This document shows, one piece after another, positions 44,203 to 52,365 of a stretch of 64,000 nt of DNA (positions within the stretch are counted from its first letter, which is position 1; the number at the start of each line of letters is the position of its first letter). Source of the DNA: an uncultured Lachnospiraceae bacterium (GTDB taxonomy: Bacteria > Bacillota > Clostridia > Lachnospirales > Lachnospiraceae); NCBI GenBank assembly GCA_910579805.1, contig CAJTWM010000018.1, forward strand, positions 1 to 64,000, given 5' to 3'. A program made the translations under genes and the position numbers. The notes beneath the pieces are model-generated. The model was not told the DNA's origin, did not search any database, and saw only the letters and a list, made by a program, of their open reading frames with translations.

Positions 44203-45516
44203 ATGATTTTGATCAAAAACGGTTATCTGATCGATCCTAAGAATAAACAGGAGGGAAAGAAGGATATTCTGATTGGGAACGGGAAGATCTTACGGATACA
44301 AGAAGAGATGGAGAACGTAAAGACGGATGCTGTCAACGGGCAGGGACGGGAAGAATTACAAATCATAGATGCGGACGGCCTTTTTATAGCGCCGGGGCTT
44401 GTGGATGTGCATGTGCATTTCAGGGATCCGGGATTTACCTATAAAGAAGATATCGAAACCGGCGCAAAGGCGGCGGCAAAGGGAGGTTTTACCACAGTTG
44501 TACTGATGGCAAATACAAAGCCTGCGGTAGACCGGGCAGATACGCTTCAATATATATTGGGAAAAGGGAAAAAAACCGGAATCCATGTGGAAAGCTGTGT
44601 GACGGTTACAAAGGGAATGCAGGGGAAAGAACTGACAGATATGTCAGAATTGAAAAAGGCAGGGGCGGCAGGCGTCACGGATGACGGTATTCCGCTTTTG
44701 GAGGAAGGATTGGCTCGTAAGGCGATGGAGAGCGCGGCAAAGGCGGGGATGCCCATCAGCTTTCACGAAGAGGATCCTGCATATATTGAAAATAACGGTA
44801 TCAACAGGGGAAAAGCTTCGGAATATTTCGGCGTCGGCGGTTCGGACAGGCAGGCGGAAATCTGCATGATCGAAAGGGATCTGAAAATCGCGTTGGAAAC
44901 GGGTGCGGTCATTAATATCCAGCATATCAGTACGAAAGAAGGCGTAGAACTTGTCCGGCAGGCCAAAAAAAAGGGCGGTAACATTCATGCCGAGGCAACG
45001 CCGCATCATTTTACCCTGAACGAAGACGCTGTGATAGAGTACGGAACGCTTGCAAAAATGAACCCGCCGCTTCGTGAAGAGGCGGACAGGATCGCTATTT
45101 TGGAAGGGTTAAAAGACGGGACCATCGATCTGATCGCGACGGACCATGCGCCCCACAGTGAAGAGGAAAAGAAAAAGAAAATTACGGAGGCTCCCAGCGG
45201 TATAATCGGTTTGGAAACCGCTTTAAGCCTTGGAATCGAAAGTCTGGTCAATACGGGATATCTGTCCATGATGGAGTTGATGGAAAAAATGTCCTATAAT
45301 CCGGCAAAGTTATACGGACTGCAAGGAGGGACGATAGAGGAAGGCGCAGCCGCGGATCTGATTGTTTTCAATAAAGAAGAAACGTGGGTAGCAGACCATT
45401 TCGTATCGAAATCCGCCAATTCGCCGTTTTTGGGAAAGACAATGACAGGGCAGGTGTGCTATACTATCTGCAACGGAAAAATTGTTTACAAAAAAGATGA
45501 CAAGATGGGAGAGTGA
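44203..45516 (+). CDS. pyrC: dihydroorotase
   Basis: A 437-residue zinc enzyme of the pyrimidine pathway (carbamoyl-aspartate to dihydroorotate). The metal motif DVHVHFRDPG has His70 and His72; ATDHAPHS near 312 and HEEDP near 188 are typical. Length and motifs fit the type I (PyrC) bacterial class. The ATG at 44203 follows AAGGGGG. It is the first gene of a pyrC-pyrK-pyrD operon: pyrK starts four bases after its stop. Confidence 0.95.
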   Translation: MILIKNGYLIDPKNKQEGKKDILIGNGKILRIQEEMENVKTDAVNGQGREELQIIDADGLFIAPGLVDVHVHFRDPGFTYKEDIETGAKAAAKGGFTTVVLMANTKPAVDRADTLQYILGKGKKTGIHVESCVTVTKGMQGKELTDMSELKKAGAAGVTDDGIPLLEEGLARKAMESAAKAGMPISFHEEDPAYIENNGINRGKASEYFGVGGSDRQAEICMIERDLKIALETGAVINIQHISTKEGVELVRQAKKKGGNIHAEATPHHFTLNEDAVIEYGTLAKMNPPLREEADRIAILEGLKDGTIDLIATDHAPHSEEEKKKKITEAPSGIIGLETALSLGIESLVNTGYLSMMELMEKMSYNPAKLYGLQGGTIEEGAAADLIVFNKEETWVADHFVSKSANSPFLGKTMTGQVCYTICNGKIVYKKDDKMGE

Positions 45517-45520
45517 TCAA

Positions 45521-46327
45521 ATGTCTCAAAAGAAAAAGGTATCGGCCGTCATAACGGCACACAAAGAAATCGCGCCGGCCATTTTTGATATGCAGATACA
45601 GACGGAGCTTGCTAAAGAAGCAAAGGCCGGGCAGTTTATTGCGTTGTATCCAAAAAACGAGAGTACGTTGCTGCCGCGGCCGATCAGCATTTGCGAAATA
45701 GATGAAAAAAGGGAAAAACTGCGTATCGTATATCGTATCGCAGGAAAGGGAACAAGGGAATTTTCAACGTATAAAGAGGGAGAAGCCGTTTCGGTCCTTG
45801 GTATTTTAGGAAACGGATTTCCGATAGAAGCGGGAAAGGAAAAGAAAATCTTTCTCATGGGAGGCGGAATCGGCATCCCCCCTATGCTGGAGCTTGCGAA
45901 GGAACTTTCAGGCGGTGCGGAAAAAGCAGGAAACGGGAAAACGGGGGTCAACATTATTTTAGGATATAGGGACGCGCAATTGTTTCTGAAAGAGGATTTG
46001 GAGAGATACGGAAATGTCTATGTTGCAACCGAAGACGGAAGCATAGGAACAAAAGGGAATGTTATGGACGTTCTTCGGGAGAACGGCCTGCAGGCTGATG
46101 TGATTTTTGCCTGCGGCCCTATGCCCATGCTTCGGGCGGTTAAGAATTATGCAAAGGAACAGGAGATACCAGCCTATATTTCATTGGAAGAGCGAATGGC
46201 ATGCGGCGTAGGCGCCTGCCTTGGCTGTGTGTGTAAGACGAAAAACGTGGACCGGCATTCTCATGTCAATAATGCAAGGATCTGTACGGACGGGCCGGTT
46301 TTTGAAGCGGATGAAGTAGAGATTTAG
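45521..46327 (+). CDS. pyrK: dihydroorotate dehydrogenase electron-transfer subunit
   Basis: A 268-residue FAD and [2Fe-2S] protein that passes electrons from dihydroorotate dehydrogenase B to NAD+. LLPRPISICEID is the FAD-binding RPxS site, GGGIGIPPMLELAKEL the NAD site, and cysteines 228, 233, 236 and 255 (ACGVGACLGC, then ARICTDG) hold the cluster. It lies between pyrC and pyrD, as expected for the 1B complex. Confidence 0.95.
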   Translation: MSQKKKVSAVITAHKEIAPAIFDMQIQTELAKEAKAGQFIALYPKNESTLLPRPISICEIDEKREKLRIVYRIAGKGTREFSTYKEGEAVSVLGILGNGFPIEAGKEKKIFLMGGGIGIPPMLELAKELSGGAEKAGNGKTGVNIILGYRDAQLFLKEDLERYGNVYVATEDGSIGTKGNVMDVLRENGLQADVIFACGPMPMLRAVKNYAKEQEIPAYISLEERMACGVGACLGCVCKTKNVDRHSHVNNARICTDGPVFEADEVEI

Positions 46328-46393
46328 ACGCGGTATGTCCGGAGTTGAAATTTTTTGATTGAATAGGTGTTAATTACGCAGATGGGAGCAGTT

Positions 46394-47296
46394 ATGAATA
46401 CAAAAGTAGCGATTGCAGGTGTGGAATTTAAGAATCCGGTCATGACGGGTTCGGGAACTTTTGGTTCCGGAATGGAGTATGGAGAATTTGTGGATCTGAA
46501 CCGTTTGGGCGCAGTTGTGACAAAGGGTGTCGCCAATGTGCCCTGGGAGGGAAATCCCACGCCCAGAGTGGCGGAGGTTTACGGCGGAATGCTCAACGCG
46601 ATAGGTCTGCAAAATCCAGGTATCGACGTATTGATCCAAAGGGATATTCCTTTCTTAAAGCAATATGATACGAAAATCATTGTGAACGTATGTGGAAAAA
46701 CCGTGGAAGATTATGTGGAAGTCGTGGAAAGGCTGGCTGACGAAAAAGTCGATATGCTGGAAATCAATGTATCATGCCCTAATGTAAAAAAAGGGGCGAT
46801 TGCTTTCGGACAAAAAGCGGACAGCCTGTTTGACATTACGTCAAAGATCAAGAAGGTTGCAAAGCAGCCGATCATCATGAAATTAAGTCCTAACGTGACG
46901 GATATTACGGAAATGGCGAAAGCGGCGGAGGCGGCGGGAAGCGATGCGATTTCTCTGATCAATACGCTTACGGGAATGAAGATCGATATTCATAAGCGTG
47001 CTTTCGTCCTCGCCAACAAAACGGGCGGTCTTTCCGGTCCGGCGGTCAAACCGGTGGCGGTGCGGATGGTCTATCAGTGCGCGCAGGCAGTGAAGATTCC
47101 GATCATCGGTATGGGCGGTATCGCGAATGCGGAAGACGCGCTGGAATTTATGATGGCAGGAGCGACGGCGGTGGCGGTCGGCGCGATGAATTTTGTCAAT
47201 CCGTATACCACGGCGGAGGTTGTGGAAGGAATTGAAAAGTTTATGGAAGAAAAGCAGGTGGAGGACATTCGGGAATTGATCGGATGCGTCAGATAA
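46394..47296 (+). CDS. pyrD: dihydroorotate dehydrogenase B, catalytic subunit
   Basis: A 300-residue FMN enzyme that oxidises dihydroorotate to orotate. VMTGSGTFGSG, NVSCPNVKKG with Cys128 as the class 1B catalytic base, and the GMGGIANAEDALEFMMAGA phosphate site are present. The start follows CAGATGGGAG, the same block as before ddl and murF but without the hairpin. Its last eight bases overlap the end of the convergent eutH gene, with no terminator between. Confidence 0.95.
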   Translation: MNTKVAIAGVEFKNPVMTGSGTFGSGMEYGEFVDLNRLGAVVTKGVANVPWEGNPTPRVAEVYGGMLNAIGLQNPGIDVLIQRDIPFLKQYDTKIIVNVCGKTVEDYVEVVERLADEKVDMLEINVSCPNVKKGAIAFGQKADSLFDITSKIKKVAKQPIIMKLSPNVTDITEMAKAAEAAGSDAISLINTLTGMKIDIHKRAFVLANKTGGLSGPAVKPVAVRMVYQCAQAVKIPIIGMGGIANAEDALEFMMAGATAVAVGAMNFVNPYTTAEVVEGIEKFMEEKQVEDIRELIGCVR

Positions 47297-48368
47297 AGGC
47301 GGTATCGGTCTTTTCCCGGAAACATAGAGCGAGCGCTACCGCGGCAAAAGCGCCGCATGACTTCCCGCATATCAATGCAGGCATCATTTCCGGTTCTGCG
47401 CTGACAGTAAACGCCATTTGGGCGGCAAGCAGGCTGGTGCCGCTTACCAGAAACGCTCCGGCGGCTGTTTTTCCTTTAGGATCCATGTCGGAATAGAGGG
47501 AAAAGACCGGAATTGCGCTTACACATCCAATCAGCATACCTGTCAGGCTTTGGGGTTTCAAACCGAATTGTCTGCCTAAAAAGGTAAAAGGTTTTTCCAG
47601 CATCCTGCGCAAAAGTTCGGCCACGGGAAGACTTCCCAACATGACTACGCCGATAGAAGAAACGATTTCCATGGCGTCTTCTATCGGCGTCATTCTTGGA
47701 AGAAAGTCCCACCCGCAGAGCGATTTGACTGCTGCCAGTACCAGACCAATCGTGACGAAAGCCCGTATACCGTCTGCCAAAATACAAAAGCCCTTCACCA
47801 TCTGATCCGGTATTTTCCAAAGACCCAATAATAAAAGCAGGGCCGCCGCAAAAACAGGCAGGTTTTGGTGCAGGCATTCCCATAAGGATAAATGGGATAA
47901 AAGTCCGCCGACAAACAGCCCGGCCGGCATTGCGGTCAGGCCGAGCATGATTCCTTTGGCAAAGAATTTCCGGTCTTCTTTCCGGACCATGCCCATACCG
48001 ATGGGTACAGTGAACACCAATGTGCAGCCGAAAATTGCGGATACAACGATTCCCGCATAACTGCCGATCCTGTTGTCTACAGCCAGTTCTTTTGCTAATT
48101 GGTAACCGCCCATATCGATGGCAAGTATACTCCCGAACATAGCGGGATCCACGCCGGCCGCCTGATACAACGGAATTACGATCTGTCCTAAAACGTCGGC
48201 CAATACCGGCGCAAGGCAGATCATCCCTGCCATAGACAGTGCGGTAGGCCCTAAAAGGCGAAAACCTTCCTCAAATTTGTCGCCGTATCCGAATTTGTTC
48301 CCGAGAAGCCTGTCGGCTCCGCCTATTATGATTCCGATCGATAAGATAAGCATAAGTATTTGATTCAT
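47289..48368 (-). CDS. eutH: ethanolamine permease EutH
   Basis: A 359-residue protein with about ten hydrophobic segments. GSILAIDMGGYQLAKELA, IGSYAGIVVSAIFGCTLVF and IFGCTLVFTVPIGMGMV are typical of EutH, the ethanolamine transporter. No other eut genes are present here. The ATG follows a TCCGC/GCGGA hairpin and GATGGGAG, the same module as before ddl. The product may serve phosphatidylethanolamine breakdown if eut genes exist elsewhere; otherwise its substrate is open. Confidence 0.88.
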   Translation of the reverse strand: MNQILMLILSIGIIIGGADRLLGNKFGYGDKFEEGFRLLGPTALSMAGMICLAPVLADVLGQIVIPLYQAAGVDPAMFGSILAIDMGGYQLAKELAVDNRIGSYAGIVVSAIFGCTLVFTVPIGMGMVRKEDRKFFAKGIMLGLTAMPAGLFVGGLLSHLSLWECLHQNLPVFAAALLLLLGLWKIPDQMVKGFCILADGIRAFVTIGLVLAAVKSLCGWDFLPRMTPIEDAMEIVSSIGVVMLGSLPVAELLRRMLEKPFTFLGRQFGLKPQSLTGMLIGCVSAIPVFSLYSDMDPKGKTAAGAFLVSGTSLLAAQMAFTVSAEPEMMPALICGKSCGAFAAVALALCFREKTDTAFI

Positions 48369-48395
48369 TTTTGCTCCCATCTGTCCGCTTTTGCG
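48369..48395 (-). promoter_or_regulatory. hairpin/Shine-Dalgarno module before eutH
   Basis: On the minus strand, TCCGC-AAAA-GCGGA is followed by CAGATGGGAGCAAAAATG, like the modules before ddl and the GGDEF gene. Confidence 0.55.
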
Positions 48396-48455
48396 GATAC
48401 TCAAATCAAAAAGGCTGAAAGTGTATTGCTTTCAACTTTATTCAATCTTCCCGTC

Positions 48456-48472
48456 ATGCCGCTCTGCGGCAC
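48456..48472 (-). other. GTGCCGC hairpin in the eutH leader
   Basis: The minus strand has GTGCCGC-AGA-GCGGCAT followed by GACGG. The same GTGCCGC...GCGGCATGACG hairpin occurs on the plus strand at 7156-7177 within repeat family A, so it is likely a shared repeat part. Confidence 0.45.
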
Positions 48473-48632
48473 GCCTTCTTTGTGTCTACGCCCTGAAGCC
48501 GTGTTGTTTACGCTATTGATTGTATCATATTCTTCCGGATATTTCCAAGCCTTGGAAGGAGTTAAAATTTTAATGGCCGATTTGGCTCTCAGTATGCAAC
48601 TTTGATGCATTGGCATAGTATTATGAGTACTA

Positions 48633-48747
48633 GAACGTGTTTGAAAATTCATTTCCCCAATCTGCATGCCTCACTTTGGGTGATCTTTGCACCAAATTTC
48701 CCACAAACTGTGACGCACATCCCGGGGAAAGCAATTTCAAACACGCT
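48633..48747 (+). repeat. full-length palindromic REP-like element
   Basis: The left arm (48634-48658, ACGTGTTTGAAAATTCATTTCCCC) and right arm (48724-48747) are imperfect reverse complements about 24 bases long. The inner region has a second hairpin (48675-48682 with 48690-48696) and a GCATGCC motif. It runs up to 28 bases before the next start codon, and the downstream frame stays open through it without a ribosome binding site. Partial copies occur at 10610, 52048, 58166 and 60462. Confidence 0.7.
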
Positions 48748-48774
48748 TTGGAACAAAGGACAGGGGGCGGATTT

Positions 48775-50292
48775 ATGTACCGAAGAGTTTATTTAAAAAA
48801 ACATTATGCGGGAACATTTTGTATGATATTGTTTTGTGTTATCGTACTTTCAGGGTGTCAAAAAAACACTGGGACGGCGTCGGAAACCGTCGTGGAAATG
48901 GAAACAGCTTTACATGACAGGCAGGGCTGCCCGTTGGGGGAATTGTTGGAATATCTGGACGAAGAAAGCAACGGGATACCCTATGCATATGCCCGGATCT
49001 TTATTGCTGTCGACGATGCAGGTACAGGGGAAGGGGACAGGGAAGAGCTGTCGGAGGAAGATGACGACGATATGCCGGACAGGCAGGATATTATAAAGAT
49101 AAAAGGTACGGCGGACATTTTATGGGATACTTTTCAAACGGCGGAAGAATTTCAGCAATACTTTTCAGAGCAGGAACAGGAAAAGAGCGGACTGAGCGAA
49201 GGCGGAGACAACTACGCGCTAGAGTTGGCTTATTATCAATATCAGCTTGGGGAAGATATCCATGCGGCGGATCTGGAACGTTATTTAAAAGAAATTTATG
49301 ACGAGGAAGAAAATCCCCTTTATGCGATTACAATGGACGGTATGCGCCCGGAAGGCTCTTATTGTTTTTCCCAATCGGGCATCCGGGAAATGGTGGTCGT
49401 AGGGAACAACTTTTGCGGGCTTGAATGGAAAAACAATACAAGCCTGATAAGCGGGGAGGACGTGAGGGAATTTCTTATGGCTTATAGTATGCAGAAACAG
49501 GAAGTGCAGGATCTTTACTATAACGGATGGGTTATGAGAGAAGAAATTCTTTATTGGATCGATCATGAGGAGAGGATCAGCAGCTTTGAAGATCCTGCCC
49601 GTCGTTTTACGGAAGTAAGGGGGATAGATACGACATGGGAAGGAGCGCCCTATATGGAAAATTTTGCCCTGCTGAAAGAAGCGGATTATGAGGTCAGGTT
49701 ATGTGAAGACGGTCCTTTGCTTGGGCTGCATTTTACTCTTGCGGAGGAAATTCCTCCAAGCGGCTATGAGGCGTACCTGTCCAATGGATTTTGTACGGAC
49801 GAGGATTATATTATGACGGTAACCGACTTGGACAGGGATGAGATTTTACAGATGCAGAATGTGAAAATGAGTATTGAAATGGCAGATGCCATTACTTTTA
49901 CGGATTTGGACGGGGACGGTTATTTAGATATGAGGATTGACCTGCCGGTACATTGGAGCGGTGAAAAAACTGCGATGGACGAGTATGGGGAACAGTCCTT
50001 TCTGCTCTGGGAGCCGCAGGAGGGAGCCTTTGCGGAAAAAAGCGGAAGCGAGATTGCGCAAAGACTCCTTGAACAAGAACAGGACGGAGCCGGGCGTCAG
50101 GAAGAGGAAATGGACTTTGTGGAATATGTGGTACAGCCGGGCGACACCTTATGGGGGATTTCGAGGAGATTTTACGGATCGGGCATCCGGTATACGGAAA
50201 TTGAAAGCGCAAATGCGGAAATCCTCAGCGCGTACCCATATCTGATGCCGGGAACGACGCTTCAGGTTCCGGCGCCAGTCCCTTTTCCGTAA
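48775..50292 (+). CDS. lipoprotein with a C-terminal LysM domain
   Basis: A 505-residue exported protein. The signal peptide ends in the lipobox VLSG-Cys. An acidic middle region (about 75-125) is followed by an unassigned part that includes FTDLDGDGYLDMRI, a calcium-loop-like motif (about 375-385). The last 50 residues form a LysM domain (YVVQPGDTLWGISRRFYGSG), which suggests binding to peptidoglycan. The start at 48775 follows CAGGGGGCGG. The frame is open far upstream through the REP-like element but without a start signal. Its last 68 bases overlap the convergent ABC-F gene. Confidence 0.75.
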   Translation: MYRRVYLKKHYAGTFCMILFCVIVLSGCQKNTGTASETVVEMETALHDRQGCPLGELLEYLDEESNGIPYAYARIFIAVDDAGTGEGDREELSEEDDDDMPDRQDIIKIKGTADILWDTFQTAEEFQQYFSEQEQEKSGLSEGGDNYALELAYYQYQLGEDIHAADLERYLKEIYDEEENPLYAITMDGMRPEGSYCFSQSGIREMVVVGNNFCGLEWKNNTSLISGEDVREFLMAYSMQKQEVQDLYYNGWVMREEILYWIDHEERISSFEDPARRFTEVRGIDTTWEGAPYMENFALLKEADYEVRLCEDGPLLGLHFTLAEEIPPSGYEAYLSNGFCTDEDYIMTVTDLDRDEILQMQNVKMSIEMADAITFTDLDGDGYLDMRIDLPVHWSGEKTAMDEYGEQSFLLWEPQEGAFAEKSGSEIAQRLLEQEQDGAGRQEEEMDFVEYVVQPGDTLWGISRRFYGSGIRYTEIESANAEILSAYPYLMPGTTLQVPAPVPFP

Positions 50293-51802
50293 GCCGGTAT
50301 ACTTTTGTACATACTTCTTCGATAAATTTTCTGTCATGGGAAATACTGATGACCGCGCCCGGAAAACCGGATATCATCCGCCGGATCACAGGACCCGATA
50401 AGGGGGAAAAATTTCTGGTCGGTTCATCTAATATCAAAACGTTTGCATTGGACAAACTCATTTTAAGAAGCAGTACTTTCGCTTTCTGTCCGCCTGATAA
50501 TTCGGCGATAGGATGATCCATTTCATCCGCGGTATACTTTAACGCGCCTAAATAGGTTCGAATCTGCGTGCGTCTGCTTTTATCTCCGGAATCGTCCAAA
50601 AATTCCACGGGCGAGATGCGGAGGTTTAGCAGATCCTCGTAATTTTGCGGCATATACTCCGCCCGGATATCTTCCCTTGCAAGAAGTTCTTCCGCAATCT
50701 TGCGGAGCAAAGTCGTTTTTCCCGCGCCGTTGCTGCCGATAATGGCTATTTTTTCCGACCCTCTTATCTGCAGCCCGATATGGGAAGATAAGCATCGTTC
50801 ATGACCGGGAGTATAGAGCTTTTCCAAAGAATATTCGATTACGGTCTTTCCGGCGGGAATCTGGGAATCTTTATTTCCTAATTTGAAAAATATGGCGTTT
50901 TCCTGTTCGGGCATTTGAGTCATAGTTTCGTCTTCCCTTTCAAAACGGCGTTTTAATGCCTGCACCGTGTGCATTTTTTTCTTAAGCAGACGTCCGCCGG
51001 CGGGATCCTGTCTTGAGACCGCCGCCTGTTCATGGTCGACTCTTTGATAGATCTTTCTGAACTTTTCGTCTCTGATCTGTTTCTCTCTTCGATCGTTTAA
51101 TGCCTGCTGTTCCTGTTTTTCAAATTTGGCAAGCCGTTCTTCCTTATATTGCAGATAAGGCATATTTGCAATCGTATAACGGCTGAGCGTCTTGCGTCTG
51201 ATCTGCTCTAAATGAATGACCATGGTCGCTGTATTTTCAATCAGGGTTTCATCATGGGAAATATACAGTACGATATAAGGCCAGCCGTTTATTAGCGTTT
51301 CCAGCCATTCCAAGGTTTCGATGTCAAGGTCGTTGGAAGGTTCGTCCAGAAGCAGTACCGTAGGCTGTCCTATCAATAGCCGCAGCATCTGCGCTTTTAC
51401 CTTTTCCCCTCCGGAAAGCGTTTCCATTTTTTGATCGCTGTAAAAAAAGTCGGCGGGAATATGAAAATCTTTTGCATACTTTCTTAATTCTTTCGGGGAC
51501 AGATCCGAAAACAGCGGTTCTTCGGTAAAAAATTCGTAGACGGATTTGGATCTATCCGACGGGGAAAGCTCTTGGGGAAGATAACCTAAACGTTCTTTAT
51601 TCGCGATCCGTTCTCCCGAAGCTTCGACGTATTCTTCAATCAGCTCCGGATCGTAGATCCATTTTAACAGGGTCGATTTACCATTGCCTTCTTCTCCGAT
51701 GATCACGGCTTTATCACCGTGGTTCAATACGCAGGTAAAATCTTTCAGAATTTCCCTTAAGTCTTTTTTATGGGTGAAACATAGGTTTTTGATCTGTAAC
51801 AT
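50225..51802 (-). CDS. ABC-F family ATPase, possible ribosome protection protein
   Basis: A 525-residue protein with two ABC domains and no membrane segments. Walker A motifs are GEEGNGKST and GSNGAGKTT; signature motifs are LSGGEKVK and LSGGQKAK; the linker between (about 190-310) is highly charged, as in ABC-F proteins that reach into the ribosome. The second Walker B is followed by EPTRNFSPLSGPVIR, seen in clostridial ABC-F proteins of the antibiotic-protection type. Which drug, if any, is unknown. AGGAGG precedes the ATG. A long regulated leader lies upstream, and the 3' end overlaps a convergent gene. Confidence 0.85.
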   Translation of the reverse strand: MLQIKNLCFTHKKDLREILKDFTCVLNHGDKAVIIGEEGNGKSTLLKWIYDPELIEEYVEASGERIANKERLGYLPQELSPSDRSKSVYEFFTEEPLFSDLSPKELRKYAKDFHIPADFFYSDQKMETLSGGEKVKAQMLRLLIGQPTVLLLDEPSNDLDIETLEWLETLINGWPYIVLYISHDETLIENTATMVIHLEQIRRKTLSRYTIANMPYLQYKEERLAKFEKQEQQALNDRREKQIRDEKFRKIYQRVDHEQAAVSRQDPAGGRLLKKKMHTVQALKRRFEREDETMTQMPEQENAIFFKLGNKDSQIPAGKTVIEYSLEKLYTPGHERCLSSHIGLQIRGSEKIAIIGSNGAGKTTLLRKIAEELLAREDIRAEYMPQNYEDLLNLRISPVEFLDDSGDKSRRTQIRTYLGALKYTADEMDHPIAELSGGQKAKVLLLKMSLSNANVLILDEPTRNFSPLSGPVIRRMISGFPGAVISISHDRKFIEEVCTKVYRLTEKGLAPEPEASFPASDMGTR

Positions 51803-51821
51803 AAATGCATGCCTCCTATCT

Positions 51822-51854
51822 AAAAAAGTCTGTTTCCGTAACCGAAAACAGACT
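51822..51854 (-). terminator. attenuator terminator next to the ABC-F start
   Basis: On the minus strand AGTCTGTTT pairs with AAACAGACT (51854-51846 with 51835-51827) around a GC-rich centre, followed by six Ts. It ends about nine bases before the AGGAGG of the ABC-F gene. Terminators at this site are typical of attenuation-controlled resistance genes. Confidence 0.8.
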
Positions 51855-52008
51855 CACAAAAGAAGACCGATATCTGATCTAAGCAAAAAAATAACACCTA
51901 TGGACAGACGAAAGGTTTCCGGAATAAATGTGATAATCCAATTCGGCATACGCAAACAAACCTACCTGTTATAGGTTGAAAACTACGGTTTGTTTTGTCC
52001 AAATTAAA

Positions 52009-52023
52009 TTATCTACAATACAT
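52009..52023 (-). CDS. possible leader peptide of the ABC-F gene (4 codons)
   Basis: On the minus strand an ATG, TAT, TGT, AGA, TAA frame (MYCR) follows GATAGGAG with five bases of spacing, about 210 bases before the ABC-F start. Short leader peptides control many ABC-F genes through ribosome stalling. The peptide is very short, and the Shine-Dalgarno block is the same module as at ddl. Confidence 0.4.
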   Translation of the reverse strand: MYCR

Positions 52024-52047
52024 ATTTACTCCTATCTGTCCGCTCTA

Positions 52048-52087
52048 GAGCATATTTGAAAATTCATTCCCCGATCTGCATGCTCGG
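52048..52087 (-). repeat. partial REP-like element in the ABC-F leader
   Basis: On the minus strand, GAGCATGCAGATCGGGGAAT is followed by GAATTTTCAAATATGC. It matches the left half of the element at 48633 (GCATGCAGATTGGGGAAATG) with few changes. Confidence 0.65.
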
Positions 52088-52173
52088 GCAGACTTTTGAA
52101 TACTTCGTTGAAAGTAGTTTCTTCCAACCGATTACCTTTCACAAGCTATATGTGTCCTTTATAGACTGACAGT

Positions 52174-52202
52174 AGTGTATCATGCCCTCATTTTTCTGTC
52201 AA
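52174..52202 (-). promoter_or_regulatory. sigma-A promoter of the ABC-F transcript
   Basis: On the minus strand, a perfect TTGACA (52202-52197), 17 bases, and TGATACACT with an extended -10. It implies a leader of about 365 nucleotides. Confidence 0.65.
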
Positions 52203-52365
52203 GGGCGTCCCCAAATCTTTTCGGAATATTCCGGAATATGGTTTAATAGGTTTGATATGGTTTACTGTTTGTCTGCATTCCGCAAGGAATAAAAATCATT
52301 CTGTAGAATAAAAAATGCCTCCGGAGAATATATTTAGTTAGAATAAGTGTGGAGGTATGAAGAAA

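Noticed and set aside
48637..48774. 46-residue N-terminal extension of the LysM lipoprotein
   Set aside because: It would be translated from the REP-like palindrome, lacks a Shine-Dalgarno, and would bury the lipoprotein signal peptide.
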